Shown here one piece after another: positions 1 through 7,514 of a DNA stretch of 64,000 nt (its first letter is position 1; each line of letters opens with the position of its first letter). The stretch spans positions 7,502,001 through 7,566,000 of the forward strand of contig NZ_CP033073.1 in NCBI RefSeq assembly GCF_003675325.1, given 5' to 3'. The position numbers and the translations under genes were made by a program. Below the pieces are notes generated by a model. The model made no database searches. It was not told the DNA's origin and saw only the letters and a program-made list of their open reading frames with translations. The DNA comes from Streptomyces dangxiongensis. Lineage in GTDB: Bacteria; Actinomycetota; Actinomycetes; Streptomycetales; Streptomycetaceae.

Positions 1-376
1 TGCCCTGGCTGCCCAGTCGCCGCCACCGGCCGAGCAGCATCACCAGGGGCAGGACGACCGCCATCGCGGCCACCGTGCTGTGCAGCAGCAGCCCGGCCGC
101 CGTGGCCGCGATCGTGCCGGCCCCGATCGCCGCGAGCTGTTGCAGTCCGTGGGCGATCGACCGGTAGACCGTCGTCTCCACCAGGACGACCGCCACCCAG
201 GGCGCGACGAACGCCACCGGGGCGTGCAGCCACCATCCCGCCACCACCCAGGCCAGCCACGCGGCCAGCGCGGCCTTCACCGCCTGGAGGGCCATGTCCC
301 GTTCCCGGCCCGGTCCTCTCCAGGCCTGTCGTACCGTCCGTACCGCGTCCGACAGCTCACGCCGTACGCCCTGCAA
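1..376 (-). CDS. FUSC / aromatic acid exporter-like membrane protein, N-terminal part
   Basis: The reading frame runs off the left edge, so only the first ~125 residues are present. The visible part has a short basic N-terminus and then hydrophobic helices (around LAAWLAWVVAGWW, PWVAVVLVETTVYRS, and a Gly/Ala-rich pair of helices). This resembles the FUSC/aromatic acid exporter family, inner-membrane proteins thought to export aromatic acids. I chose the TTG at 376 because GGAG lies five bases upstream; an in-frame GTG at 397 is the alternative. The AI-2E-type gene at 492-1667 lies upstream in the same orientation, 115 bases away, so the two may be cotranscribed. The family call rests on the N-terminal helices only. 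Confidence 0.6.
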   Translation of the reverse strand, partial: MQGVRRELSDAVRTVRQAWRGPGRERDMALQAVKAALAAWLAWVVAGWWLHAPVAFVAPWVAVVLVETTVYRSIAHGLQQLAAIGAGTIAATAAGLLLHSTVAAMAVVLPLVMLLGRWRRLGSQG

Positions 377-491
377 GGTCACTCCTGTCCCACGCACGGT
401 GACCCGGGTGCCACCGGTCGGCCCGGTCCATGCCGCCCATCCCCGCCCCGGCACTGTGACAGCGCACACCACCCCGTGGCGGGGCGTGCCG

Positions 492-1667
492 TCAGGGGGG
501 TACCGCGCGCAGGGCACGCAGCACCGACCACACCACCGAGACCAGTGGAACCGCCACGACGGCGCCGATCACCCCCGCCATGACGCTGCCCGCGATGACG
601 GACAGGGCGACGACCAGCGGGTGCAGCCGTACCGCCCAGCTCATCACCAGCGGGTGCAGCACATGCCCCTCGAGCTGGCCGATCACGACGATCAGGACCA
701 GCACGCACGCCGCCGTGAAAGGTCCGCGCCCGGCGAGCGCGACGACCGTGGCGACCGCGAGGGCGACCGGCGAACCCACCAGCGGCACGAACGCCGCGAA
801 GAACTCCAGCAGGGCCAGCGGCAGCGCGAGCGGCACCCGCAGCACCAGCAGGGCGACACCGACCAGTACGGCGTTGGTGGCGGCCACGATGATGATGCCC
901 CTGGTGTAACCGGCGAAGCTGTGCCAGGCCGCCCGGCCCGCCCGGTCCCAGGCCGCGCGGGCACCGTCGGGCAGGAGCTGGTCGCGTGCCCAGCCCCACA
1001 GGTGCTCGCCGGAGTGGATGAAGAACACCGACGCGAACAGCGCGAGTGCGCCGCCCGCGACCAGCTCCACCACCCGGCCGAACTCGCTGACCGCGCTGCT
1101 GAACAGAACCGCCCGGTGCGCGGAGACATAGTGCGCCAGTTGGTCCTGGAGGGCGGAGAGCCGGTCCGGGCTGAGCCGGAACGGTGGCCGTTGCAGCCAG
1201 TCCTGGATGCGGTGCGTACCGCCGCGGAGGTCGCCCACCAGCCGGGCCGACTCGCCCGCCACCGCGCTGCCCACCAGGGCGAGCAGGGCGAGCAGGGCGA
1301 GCAGGCTGCCGATCAGCACCACGGCCACGGCGACCGGCCGCGGCAGGAACCGGCCGAGCAGGTCGGCGAGCGGGCGCAGGACGGACGTCACGACCAGCGC
1401 GAGGAACAGGGCCACGGCGATCAACTGGAAGCTGCCGAGGACGCTGAAGACGCCGTAGACGACGACGCCGACGAGGATCAGCCGCCAGGAGAAGGCCGCG
1501 GCGACCCGCAGCCACGGCACCGTCCGCTCGGCCGGCGGTGTCGGCGGCTCCGGCCGGGGCGGCGCCGGCAGCCGCACCGAGTACGCCGGCCGGCTGCCCA
1601 GCACCCGGCCGGCGGCCCGCCGCCCGCCGCCTCGCCCGGACCCCCGTCGGCGCTCCTCGCCCACCAC
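492..1667 (-). CDS. AI-2E family transporter (TqsA/PerM-like permease)
   Basis: A 391-residue polytopic membrane protein. After a basic, proline-rich N-terminus of about 45 residues come two paired helices, a hydrophilic central segment (about residues 150-215), and a C-terminal block of five to six helices. The C-terminal block contains the glycine/proline pattern FAAFVPLVGSPVA and GQLEGHVLHPLVMSW, typical of the AI-2E/PerM family (compare E..vi.P.i.g). Members export small molecules or ions; the substrate cannot be inferred here. Length is normal for the family. The family assignment is firm, the transported substrate unknown. Confidence 0.88.
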   Translation of the reverse strand: MVGEERRRGSGRGGGRRAAGRVLGSRPAYSVRLPAPPRPEPPTPPAERTVPWLRVAAAFSWRLILVGVVVYGVFSVLGSFQLIAVALFLALVVTSVLRPLADLLGRFLPRPVAVAVVLIGSLLALLALLALVGSAVAGESARLVGDLRGGTHRIQDWLQRPPFRLSPDRLSALQDQLAHYVSAHRAVLFSSAVSEFGRVVELVAGGALALFASVFFIHSGEHLWGWARDQLLPDGARAAWDRAGRAAWHSFAGYTRGIIIVAATNAVLVGVALLVLRVPLALPLALLEFFAAFVPLVGSPVALAVATVVALAGRGPFTAACVLVLIVVIGQLEGHVLHPLVMSWAVRLHPLVVALSVIAGSVMAGVIGAVVAVPLVSVVWSVLRALRAVPP

Positions 1668-1766
1668 CGCTCACGCCTCCTCGCCACCCGCGACGACCGG
1701 TCACCTCCACAGCACCGTAAGCACGGGGCGGGAAAGGGGCGCGCCGAGCGCACCCGCCGGGCCCTT

Positions 1767-1817
1767 CGTACCGGACCGTGGTGCCGGAGCCGTGGCTCTC
1801 CGTACCGGACCGTGGTG
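1767..1817. repeat. 17-bp direct repeat upstream of a small membrane gene
   Basis: The sequence cgtaccggaccgtggtg occurs exactly at 1767-1783 and again at 1801-1817, 34 bases apart. It lies in the divergent interval between the AI-2E gene (minus) and the small gene at 1982 (plus). It could be paired regulator sites; nothing else supports that. Confidence 0.5.
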
Positions 1818-1981
1818 AGCCGGTGCCGGGCCCGGGCGAGCTGGTGCTCGGGCCCGGCCCGACGCCGCACCGCGGGCCGGTCCGGTTGCGAGTGGTCACA
1901 GGACCTTCACAGCCGGCGGGGGTGGGCGCCCGGGAGGAGGGCACTCGCGTCGGTGACCCCGGCAGGGAGGGGGAGCCTCCG

Positions 1982-2125
1982 ATGATGATCGTCGCGGTTC
2001 TGCTGCTCCCGGTCCTCAGCGTCCTGCTGTACGGACTGGATCAGGTGGAGGACCGGTGGGTGCTGCGGCCTCCGTCGTCCCGTCGCTCCCGGCACCGCCG
2101 GGGGAGCCGGCACGGCCGTCGGTGA
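1982..2125 (+). CDS. Small single-span membrane protein (47 aa)
   Basis: A short gene with a strong ribosome-binding region (AGGGAGGGGGAG) about seven bases before the ATG. The product has one hydrophobic helix (about residues 2-17, IVAVLLLPVLSVLLYGL) followed by an acidic turn and a strongly basic arginine-rich tail. Small proteins of this shape are common in streptomycetes and have no known function. Its 3' part overlaps the end of the ANTAR gene on the other strand by 110 bases, so the transcripts are convergent and could interfere. Confidence 0.55.
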   Translation: MMIVAVLLLPVLSVLLYGLDQVEDRWVLRPPSSRRSRHRRGSRHGRR

Positions 2126-2471
2126 CCGGCATCCCGCCGCACCGGCGGTGCCGGACGATCGCTTTCTCGAGTTCGGCCCGCTCCGACTCGGGAAGCGGGC
2201 CGCCCTGGGCGTGGTCCAGGATGTGCTCTGCGACCGTCCGCAGCTTGGTGTTGGTGCGCTGGGAGACGTCCCGCAGCGCCCGCCAGGCCCCTTCCGGCGC
2301 CATCCGGCCGAGGGTGACCACGACGCCGATGGCCTGGTCGATCACGGCGTGCGAGGTGACCGCGCGCCGTAGCTGCTCGTTCTCCTCTTGCAACCGGTGG
2401 TGTTCGGTCACCAGGTCGGTGGTCGACAGCAGGACGAGCGGCTTGTTCCGGGAGACGGCGAAGAAGGCCAT
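2016..2471 (-). CDS. ANTAR domain-containing regulator
   Basis: A 151-residue protein. Residues about 25-45 form a short helix rich in Glu/Gln/Arg, followed by the ANTAR core at about 42-95 (AVIDQAIGVVV, then AWRALRDVSQRTNTKLRTV). ANTAR domains bind paired RNA hairpins and prevent transcription termination. The GAF or PAS sensor module often found before ANTAR is missing, so any sensory input must be short or come from a partner. The C-terminal ~45 residues are Gly/Ala/Thr-rich and likely disordered. The start has the GGTGCTCC-complement AGGTGC-type region just upstream. Confidence 0.85.
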   Translation of the reverse strand: MAFFAVSRNKPLVLLSTTDLVTEHHRLQEENEQLRRAVTSHAVIDQAIGVVVTLGRMAPEGAWRALRDVSQRTNTKLRTVAEHILDHAQGGPLPESERAELEKAIVRHRRCGGMPVTDGRAGSPGGAGSDGTTEAAAPTGPPPDPVRTAGR

Positions 2472-2647
2472 TGGAGCACCTTTTCGGGGTGGGGGGCGTC
2501 ACTGCTTCACCTGCCCCCAGTGAGCGTACGCATACGAATTGAACCAGTGGGGCCGGTCCCGGTCATGCCGTGCCGGTCCACGTCGGTCGGCTCGCGCCGT
2601 CGGGGTGCCCGGCTCCCGCCGCGGACCGGGCACCCGGCGCCGGGTGT

Positions 2648-3061
2648 CTATACGGCCCGGCCCGTCGGCAGCAGCTCGCGGATGTCGGCGGGCAGCGCCC
2701 CGGCCATCCGTTCGGTCAGCTCCGGGGCGAGGGCGGCGTCCAGCACCTCCAGGACGGCGGCGGCCTCCCGCAGCGCGGTGTCCTCGTCGGTGGCGGCCCG
2801 GACGGCGATGCGTCCGGCGAAGGCGGTCAGCCCGAACCGTTCGGCCGACGTGCCGGAGTCCGGCCCCGCCGAGGCGTCGGCCGCCTCCCGCATGGCCGCC
2901 GCCATGTCGTGCGGCAACTGGGCGGCCACATGCCGGGCCAGTCCCGACGGCAGCCGTTCCGACAGCGTGGTCACCACCGCGTGCGCGGCCCGCTCGGCCG
3001 TTCGCCGGTCGGGTAGCTGGGCCAGCGCCTGCACCTTTCCGATCATCTCGTCGTGCCGCAT
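2648..3061 (-). CDS. DUF2267 domain-containing protein
   Basis: A 137-residue soluble protein matching the DUF2267 pattern: an N-terminal MRHDEMIGKV helix, an amphipathic helix with repeated Arg/Ala (TAERAAHAVVTTLSERLP), GLARHVAAQLP, and a second copy-like helical half ending in LPADIRELLPTG. The family is helical and of unknown function; in actinobacteria it is often near stress and dormancy genes. I chose the ATG at 3061, preceded by GAAGGGACC; a longer in-frame extension to 3154 lacks family similarity. Confidence 0.8.
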   Translation of the reverse strand: MRHDEMIGKVQALAQLPDRRTAERAAHAVVTTLSERLPSGLARHVAAQLPHDMAAAMREAADASAGPDSGTSAERFGLTAFAGRIAVRAATDEDTALREAAAVLEVLDAALAPELTERMAGALPADIRELLPTGRAV

Positions 3062-3241
3062 GAGGCCGGTCCCTTCGCACGGAGTCCTGACGGCAGCGCC
3101 GTCCCGCGGGCATGGCGGCCCCGGACGGGTACCCCCGCACCCGCGCCGTGTCACGGTCGCCGGGCGCCCGGTGGCGTCGTCGCCGTGGCGCGGGGCGGGC
3201 GTCGGCGGCGTAGGATCGACTGATCATCGTGCGAGGTGCGC

Positions 3242-3976
3242 ATGACAGGAGCGGGACTGGCCGCCCCGCTGTGGGACATCCACAACGGGCAGGGGCCGCG
3301 GCAGTTGGCCGAACTCGGACTGGCGCTCGTGCTGTCCAGCGTGATCGGCTGGGAGCGCGCGGCCCGGCAGAAGAGCGCGGGCCTGCGCACCCACACGCTG
3401 GTCGGCATCGCCAGCGCGCTGATGATGGAGGTCTCCCAGCACGGGTTCACCGCGGTGCTGGGGCTGCAGAACGTCTCCTTCGACCCCTCCCGCGTCGCGG
3501 CGCAGATCGTCTCCGGGATCGGCTTCATCGGCGGCGGTCTGATCTTCGTACGACGTGACGCCGTGCGGGGCCTGACGACCGCCGCCACCGTCTGGCTGAC
3601 CTGCGCCGTCGGCATGGCCTGCGGCGGTGGGCTGCCCCTCCTCGCGGTCGCGGTGACGGCGCTGCACTTCCTGGTGGTACGGGGCTACCCGCGGCTCTCG
3701 CGCCGGCTGGTCCCCGGCGCGACCGCCGCCTTCGAGGCACGCCTGACCTACCGGACCGGCTCGGCACTGCTGCCCCGCCTGATGGAGGCCTGCACCCGGC
3801 GCGGCTTCCGGATCGTCCAGGTCAAGGTCGAACGGCTGCCCGACCGCGCCGACGCCGCCGCCCGGGTCCTGGTGCGGCTGGAGGGCACCGCGGACCCCTC
3901 GCGGCTGGCCGCGGAACTGTTCCACGACGACGGCGTACTCGACGTCGAGCTGACCACCGCGGAGGACGACGAATAG
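3242..3976 (+). CDS. MgtC/SapB family membrane protein
   Basis: A 244-residue protein. The N-terminal ~150 residues carry the MgtC signature: LGLALVLSSVIGWERAARQKSAGLRTH, then LVGIASALMMEVS, and a GIGFIGGGLIFVR segment followed by TTAATVWLTCAVGMACG. The C-terminal ~85 residues form an ACT-like soluble domain. In pathogens MgtC inhibits the F1Fo ATP synthase and is needed at low Mg2+; the role in streptomycetes is not settled. The ATG at 3242 has GAGG five bases upstream; a GTG two codons earlier is also possible. Confidence 0.88.
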   Translation: MTGAGLAAPLWDIHNGQGPRQLAELGLALVLSSVIGWERAARQKSAGLRTHTLVGIASALMMEVSQHGFTAVLGLQNVSFDPSRVAAQIVSGIGFIGGGLIFVRRDAVRGLTTAATVWLTCAVGMACGGGLPLLAVAVTALHFLVVRGYPRLSRRLVPGATAAFEARLTYRTGSALLPRLMEACTRRGFRIVQVKVERLPDRADAAARVLVRLEGTADPSRLAAELFHDDGVLDVELTTAEDDE

Positions 3977-4446
3977 CCCGCACGGGGGACGGCGCACCTC
4001 CCGGCGCACGACGAAACGGCGGTCGGCGCGGGACGGGCAGCAGCCGACGCGGAACCGGCGGCGAGCACACCGCCTCCGCGCCGGTCGGCTTCCGCCGGCT
4101 GCTCACCCCCGAGGCCGGTGACCGCCGCGCCGCCGCCCTGCTCCGCCACCCCGACCTGCTCGCCCCGGTGGCCGGACTCCACCAGGACCAGCTCCTCGAC
4201 CGCCTCACCCCCGGCCGGCCCCTCGCGGCCTGAGTCCGACCCGCGCGGGGCACGCCCTCCCGGCGCACGTCCACCCCGATCACCCCCGCCCCGCCGCAGG
4301 CACACCGCGACGAGCGGGGCGGGGCGTACGACGACCCCCGCGACCCCCGCCGTGCGATCCGGATGGCCCAAGAGAGCCGGGCGAGGCCGGCGAAACGCCG
4401 TGGCGGTTCTTCACGGCACCCCGGCGAACGACGACCATGCCGTGCC
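3977..4446. other. Intergenic stretch with a start-less open frame
   Basis: This 470-base interval separates mgtC and hypX. The plus strand holds a codon-biased frame ending at 4233 (TGA) whose last ~45 codons read like protein (FRRLLTPEAGDRRAAALL, then HPDLLAPVAGLHQDQLLDRL), but there is no ATG or GTG with a ribosome site ahead of it. It may be the 3' end of a decayed gene at the operon border. The rest (4234-4446) should contain the hypX operon promoter, but I cannot point to one. Confidence 0.35.
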
Positions 4447-6156
4447 ATGGACATCCTGCTGGTCGCCAGCGCGTTCAACAGCCTCTCCCAGCGCGTGTAC
4501 GCCGAACTGTCGGACCTCGGGCACCGGGTCGACGTGGTGCTCGCCGCACACGGCCCCGACCCGGTCCGCGCCGCCGTGCGCGAGTCGCGGCCGGAGCTGA
4601 TCATCGCGCCGATGCTCAGGACGGCCCTGCCCGAGGACGTGTGGCGCGACCACACCTGCCTGATCGTGCACCCGGGGCCGCCGGGCGACCGCGGCCCGTC
4701 CGCGCTGGACTGGGCCATCGCCGGCCGGGCGGAGCAGTGGGGCGTGACCGTGCTCCGGGCCGAGGCGGCGATGGACGCGGGCGCGATCTGGGCGGCCGAG
4801 CCGTTCCCCGTGCCGCCCGTCGGCAAGAGCGACCTCTACCGCAACGAGGCCTCCGACGCCGCCGTCACCGCCGTCCTGACGGCCGTACGGCGCTACGCGG
4901 AAGGCTTCTACAAGCCCCTCCCGCAGACCGACGCGTCGGTCACGGTCGGGTGGCGCGACTTCTTCCGGCAGGAGCAGCGGCGGATCGACTGGGAACGCGA
5001 CGACACCGAGACGGTCCTGCGCACGCTCCGCGGCGCCGACTCCCAGCCGGGCGTCCTGGACGAACTCCTCGGCCGCCAGGTGTTCCTGCACGGCGGGCAC
5101 CCCGAGGACCGGCTGCGCGGCCGTCCCGGCGCCCTGCTGGCCCAGCGCGCCGGAGCCGTCTGCCGGGCGACCCGGGACGGCGCGGTCTGGATCCCGGAAC
5201 TGCGTCCCCGCCGCGACTCCGGCGACCCGGCGCCCTTCCGCCGCCCGGCCGCCTCGGTGCTCGCCTCCCAGCAGCCCGGCCTCCGGCTCCCGGAGGACCC
5301 CGCCCCACCGGAACTCCCGCCCGGCCGGCGCACCTGGACCGACATCCGCTACCGGCAGCACGGTGACGTCGGCTTCCTCGCCTTCTCCTTCCCGGGCGGC
5401 GCGATGAGCACCGACCAGTGCCGCAGACTGCTCGCCGCCTACACGCAGGCCCTCGCACGCCCCACCCGCGTCCTCGTCCTCGGCGGGACCCGCGACTTCT
5501 TCTCCAACGGCATCCACCTGAACGTCATCGAGGCCGCCCCCGACCCGGCCGAGGAGTCCTGGACCAACCTCAACGCCATGGACGACCTCGTCGAGGCCGT
5601 GCTGCGCACCACCGACCGGCTGGTGGTGGCCGCCCTCGCCGGCAACGCCGCGGCCGGCGGGGCCATGCTGGCCCTCGCCGCCGACCAGGTGTGGTGCCGC
5701 ACGGGCGCCGTCCTCAACCCGCACTACCGGCGCATGGGCCTGTACGGCTCCGAGTTCTGGACCTACACCCTGCCCCGCCGCGTCGGCCCCGGCAACGCAC
5801 GCCGGCTGACCACCGAGGCGGTGCCGGTCAGCGCCGCGTCCGCCGAACGGCTCGGCCTCGTGGACCGGCTGGTGCCGGCCGCACCGCAGGACTTCGCGGC
5901 CGAGGTGCGGCGGCTGGCGACCACCCTCGCCGCCGCCCCGGACCTCGACCGGCGGCTCGCCGCCAAGGCGGCGGCCCGCGCGGCGGACGAGCGGGAACGC
6001 CCCCTGGCCGACCACCGGCAGGCGGAACTGGCCCGCATGCACGCCGTCTTCTTCGACCCCGCGGCCCCCTACCACGCCCTGCGCTCGGCCTTCGTCCGCA
6101 AGACACCGGCCGGCTCGCCCCGGCCCCTCGCCCCGGCCGCGGGAGACGTCCGGTGA
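4447..6156 (+). CDS. hypX: HypX, hydrogenase maturation protein (formyl-THF to CO)
   Basis: A 569-residue two-domain protein. Residues 1 to ~280 resemble the formyl-tetrahydrofolate transferase fold ([55 protein letters not shown]). Residues ~300-540 resemble enoyl-CoA hydratase/crotonase (RVLVLGGTRDFFSNGIHLN; NAAAGGAMLALAADQVW). HypX is known to take the formyl group of N10-formyl-THF and release CO for the active-site iron in aerobic organisms, with formyl-CoA as intermediate. It heads the plus operon and overlaps the next gene by four bases. I used the ATG at 4447; an upstream ATG at 4363 adds a basic tail not seen in the family. Confidence 0.93.
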   Translation: MDILLVASAFNSLSQRVYAELSDLGHRVDVVLAAHGPDPVRAAVRESRPELIIAPMLRTALPEDVWRDHTCLIVHPGPPGDRGPSALDWAIAGRAEQWGVTVLRAEAAMDAGAIWAAEPFPVPPVGKSDLYRNEASDAAVTAVLTAVRRYAEGFYKPLPQTDASVTVGWRDFFRQEQRRIDWERDDTETVLRTLRGADSQPGVLDELLGRQVFLHGGHPEDRLRGRPGALLAQRAGAVCRATRDGAVWIPELRPRRDSGDPAPFRRPAASVLASQQPGLRLPEDPAPPELPPGRRTWTDIRYRQHGDVGFLAFSFPGGAMSTDQCRRLLAAYTQALARPTRVLVLGGTRDFFSNGIHLNVIEAAPDPAEESWTNLNAMDDLVEAVLRTTDRLVVAALAGNAAAGGAMLALAADQVWCRTGAVLNPHYRRMGLYGSEFWTYTLPRRVGPGNARRLTTEAVPVSAASAERLGLVDRLVPAAPQDFAAEVRRLATTLAAAPDLDRRLAAKAAARAADERERPLADHRQAELARMHAVFFDPAAPYHALRSAFVRKTPAGSPRPLAPAAGDVR

Positions 6157-6731
6157 CGCCCCGGATCCTGGTGGCCGGAGTCGGCAACATCTTCCTCGCC
6201 GACGACGCCTTCGGCCCCGAGGTGATCCGCGCACTCGCACACCGCCCGCTGCCGCCCGGGGTGCGGGTGCGCGACTACGGCATCCGCGGCCTGGACCTCG
6301 CCTACGACCTGCTGGCCGGCTGTGCCACCGCCGTCCTGGTCGACGCGGCCCCGCGCGGGCACCGCCCCGGCACCCTCTCGCTGATCGAGGCCGAACCGCC
6401 CGACGGGACCGTCGCGCCCGAGGCCCACGGCATGGACCCGGCGAAGGTACTGGCCCTGGCCCGACACCTGGGCGACGAGCCCCTGCCCCGGGTCCTCGTC
6501 CTGGCCTGCGAACCCGGCGTACTGCCGGCCGGCGACGACCTCCTCGGGGGACTGAGCGCCCCGGTGCGCGAAGCGGTCGGCCGGGCCGTGGACGCGCTGC
6601 ACACGCTCGTCCCCGCCCTGCTCGACGACCCCGCCGGGTCCCTGCCCCCGTTGGGCCGCCCGGTGGAATCCGGCACCCCGCACCCGGCTGCGCTGCCCGC
6701 AACGGCGCCCGGCGGCACCCAGAATCGCTGA
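6153..6731 (+). CDS. Hydrogenase maturation protease (HyaD/HoxM type)
   Basis: A 192-residue protein beginning at a GTG that overlaps the hypX stop. The N-terminus has the M52 endopeptidase pattern: ILVAGVGNIFLADDAFGPEV, with the nickel-sensing acidic residue in the DDAFG segment, then DYGIRGLDLAYDLL and VLVDAAPRG. A histidine in the APEAHGMDPAKVL segment is the likely second metal ligand. These proteases cut the C-terminal tail from the large subunit after nickel insertion; the large subunit here has such a tail. The C-terminal ~35 residues are proline-rich and dispensable-looking. Confidence 0.92.
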   Translation: MTPRILVAGVGNIFLADDAFGPEVIRALAHRPLPPGVRVRDYGIRGLDLAYDLLAGCATAVLVDAAPRGHRPGTLSLIEAEPPDGTVAPEAHGMDPAKVLALARHLGDEPLPRVLVLACEPGVLPAGDDLLGGLSAPVREAVGRAVDALHTLVPALLDDPAGSLPPLGRPVESGTPHPAALPATAPGGTQNR

Positions 6732-6791
6732 GATGCCGGGCCGCACGCGATGCGGCCCGCGCCCCGTCACCCCATCCGAGGAGCAGCGCCC

Positions 6792-7514
6792 ATGTGCCGG
6801 TCCGACGTCAGACAGGCCGTCCTGGCGAAGAACGACGACCTGGCCGCGAGCCTGCGCGGCGACCTCGCCCGGCAGGGCGTGACCCTGGTCAACCTCCTGT
6901 CCAGCCCCGGCAGCGGCAAGACCGAACTCCTCGGCCGGGTCCTGGCCCGCGCGGTGGAGCGCGGCGTCCCGGTGGCCGCGCTCACCGCGGACCTGGCCAC
7001 CGAGAACGACGCCGTCCGGCTGGCCCGCTCCGGCGCCCCCGTCCAGCAGCTCCTCACCGACGGACTGTGCCACCTGGAGGCCCGTCAGGTCCGGGCCCGG
7101 CTGGCGGGCTGGCTGCCGGGCGACACCTCCGTGCTCTTCGTGGAGAACGTCGGCAACCTGGTCTGCCCGGCCGCCTACGACCTCGGCGAGACCCTGCGCG
7201 TCGTGCTGATGGCCGTCACCGAGGGCGAGGACAAGCCGCTGAAGTACCCGACCGCGTTCGGCTCCGCCCATCTCGTGGTGATCACCAAGACCGACCTCGC
7301 CGGACCGGCCGGCTTCGACGAGAGCCTGTTCCACGAGAACGTGCACCAGGTCAACCCGGGCGTGGAGATCGTACGATCCTGCGCCCGCACCGGTTCCGGC
7401 GTCGGCACCCTGCTCGACCGCGCCCTCGCCGCCCGCGACGGAGTCCCGCCGCACCGCCCGCCGCTCGCCCCCCACCCGCACGTCCACCACCCCGATTCCG
7501 CCCCCGTCGCGTGA
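6792..7514 (+). CDS. hypB: HypB, hydrogenase nickel-insertion GTPase
   Basis: A 240-residue SIMIBI-class GTPase. The P-loop SSPGSGKT is at residues 37-44, followed by ALTADLATENDA (switch I), VENVGNLVCPAAYDLGE (containing the conserved metal-site Cys), and the specificity motif TKTDL. HypB works with HypA to insert nickel into the large subunit. It has no N-terminal histidine-rich store or CxxCGC nickel site, but the last ~20 residues are rich in His and Pro (HRPP, HPHVHH), an unusual place for a possible nickel buffer. ATG 6792 follows GAGGAGCAGCGCCC. The gene overlaps hypF by four bases. Confidence 0.95.
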   Translation: MCRSDVRQAVLAKNDDLAASLRGDLARQGVTLVNLLSSPGSGKTELLGRVLARAVERGVPVAALTADLATENDAVRLARSGAPVQQLLTDGLCHLEARQVRARLAGWLPGDTSVLFVENVGNLVCPAAYDLGETLRVVLMAVTEGEDKPLKYPTAFGSAHLVVITKTDLAGPAGFDESLFHENVHQVNPGVEIVRSCARTGSGVGTLLDRALAARDGVPPHRPPLAPHPHVHHPDSAPVA

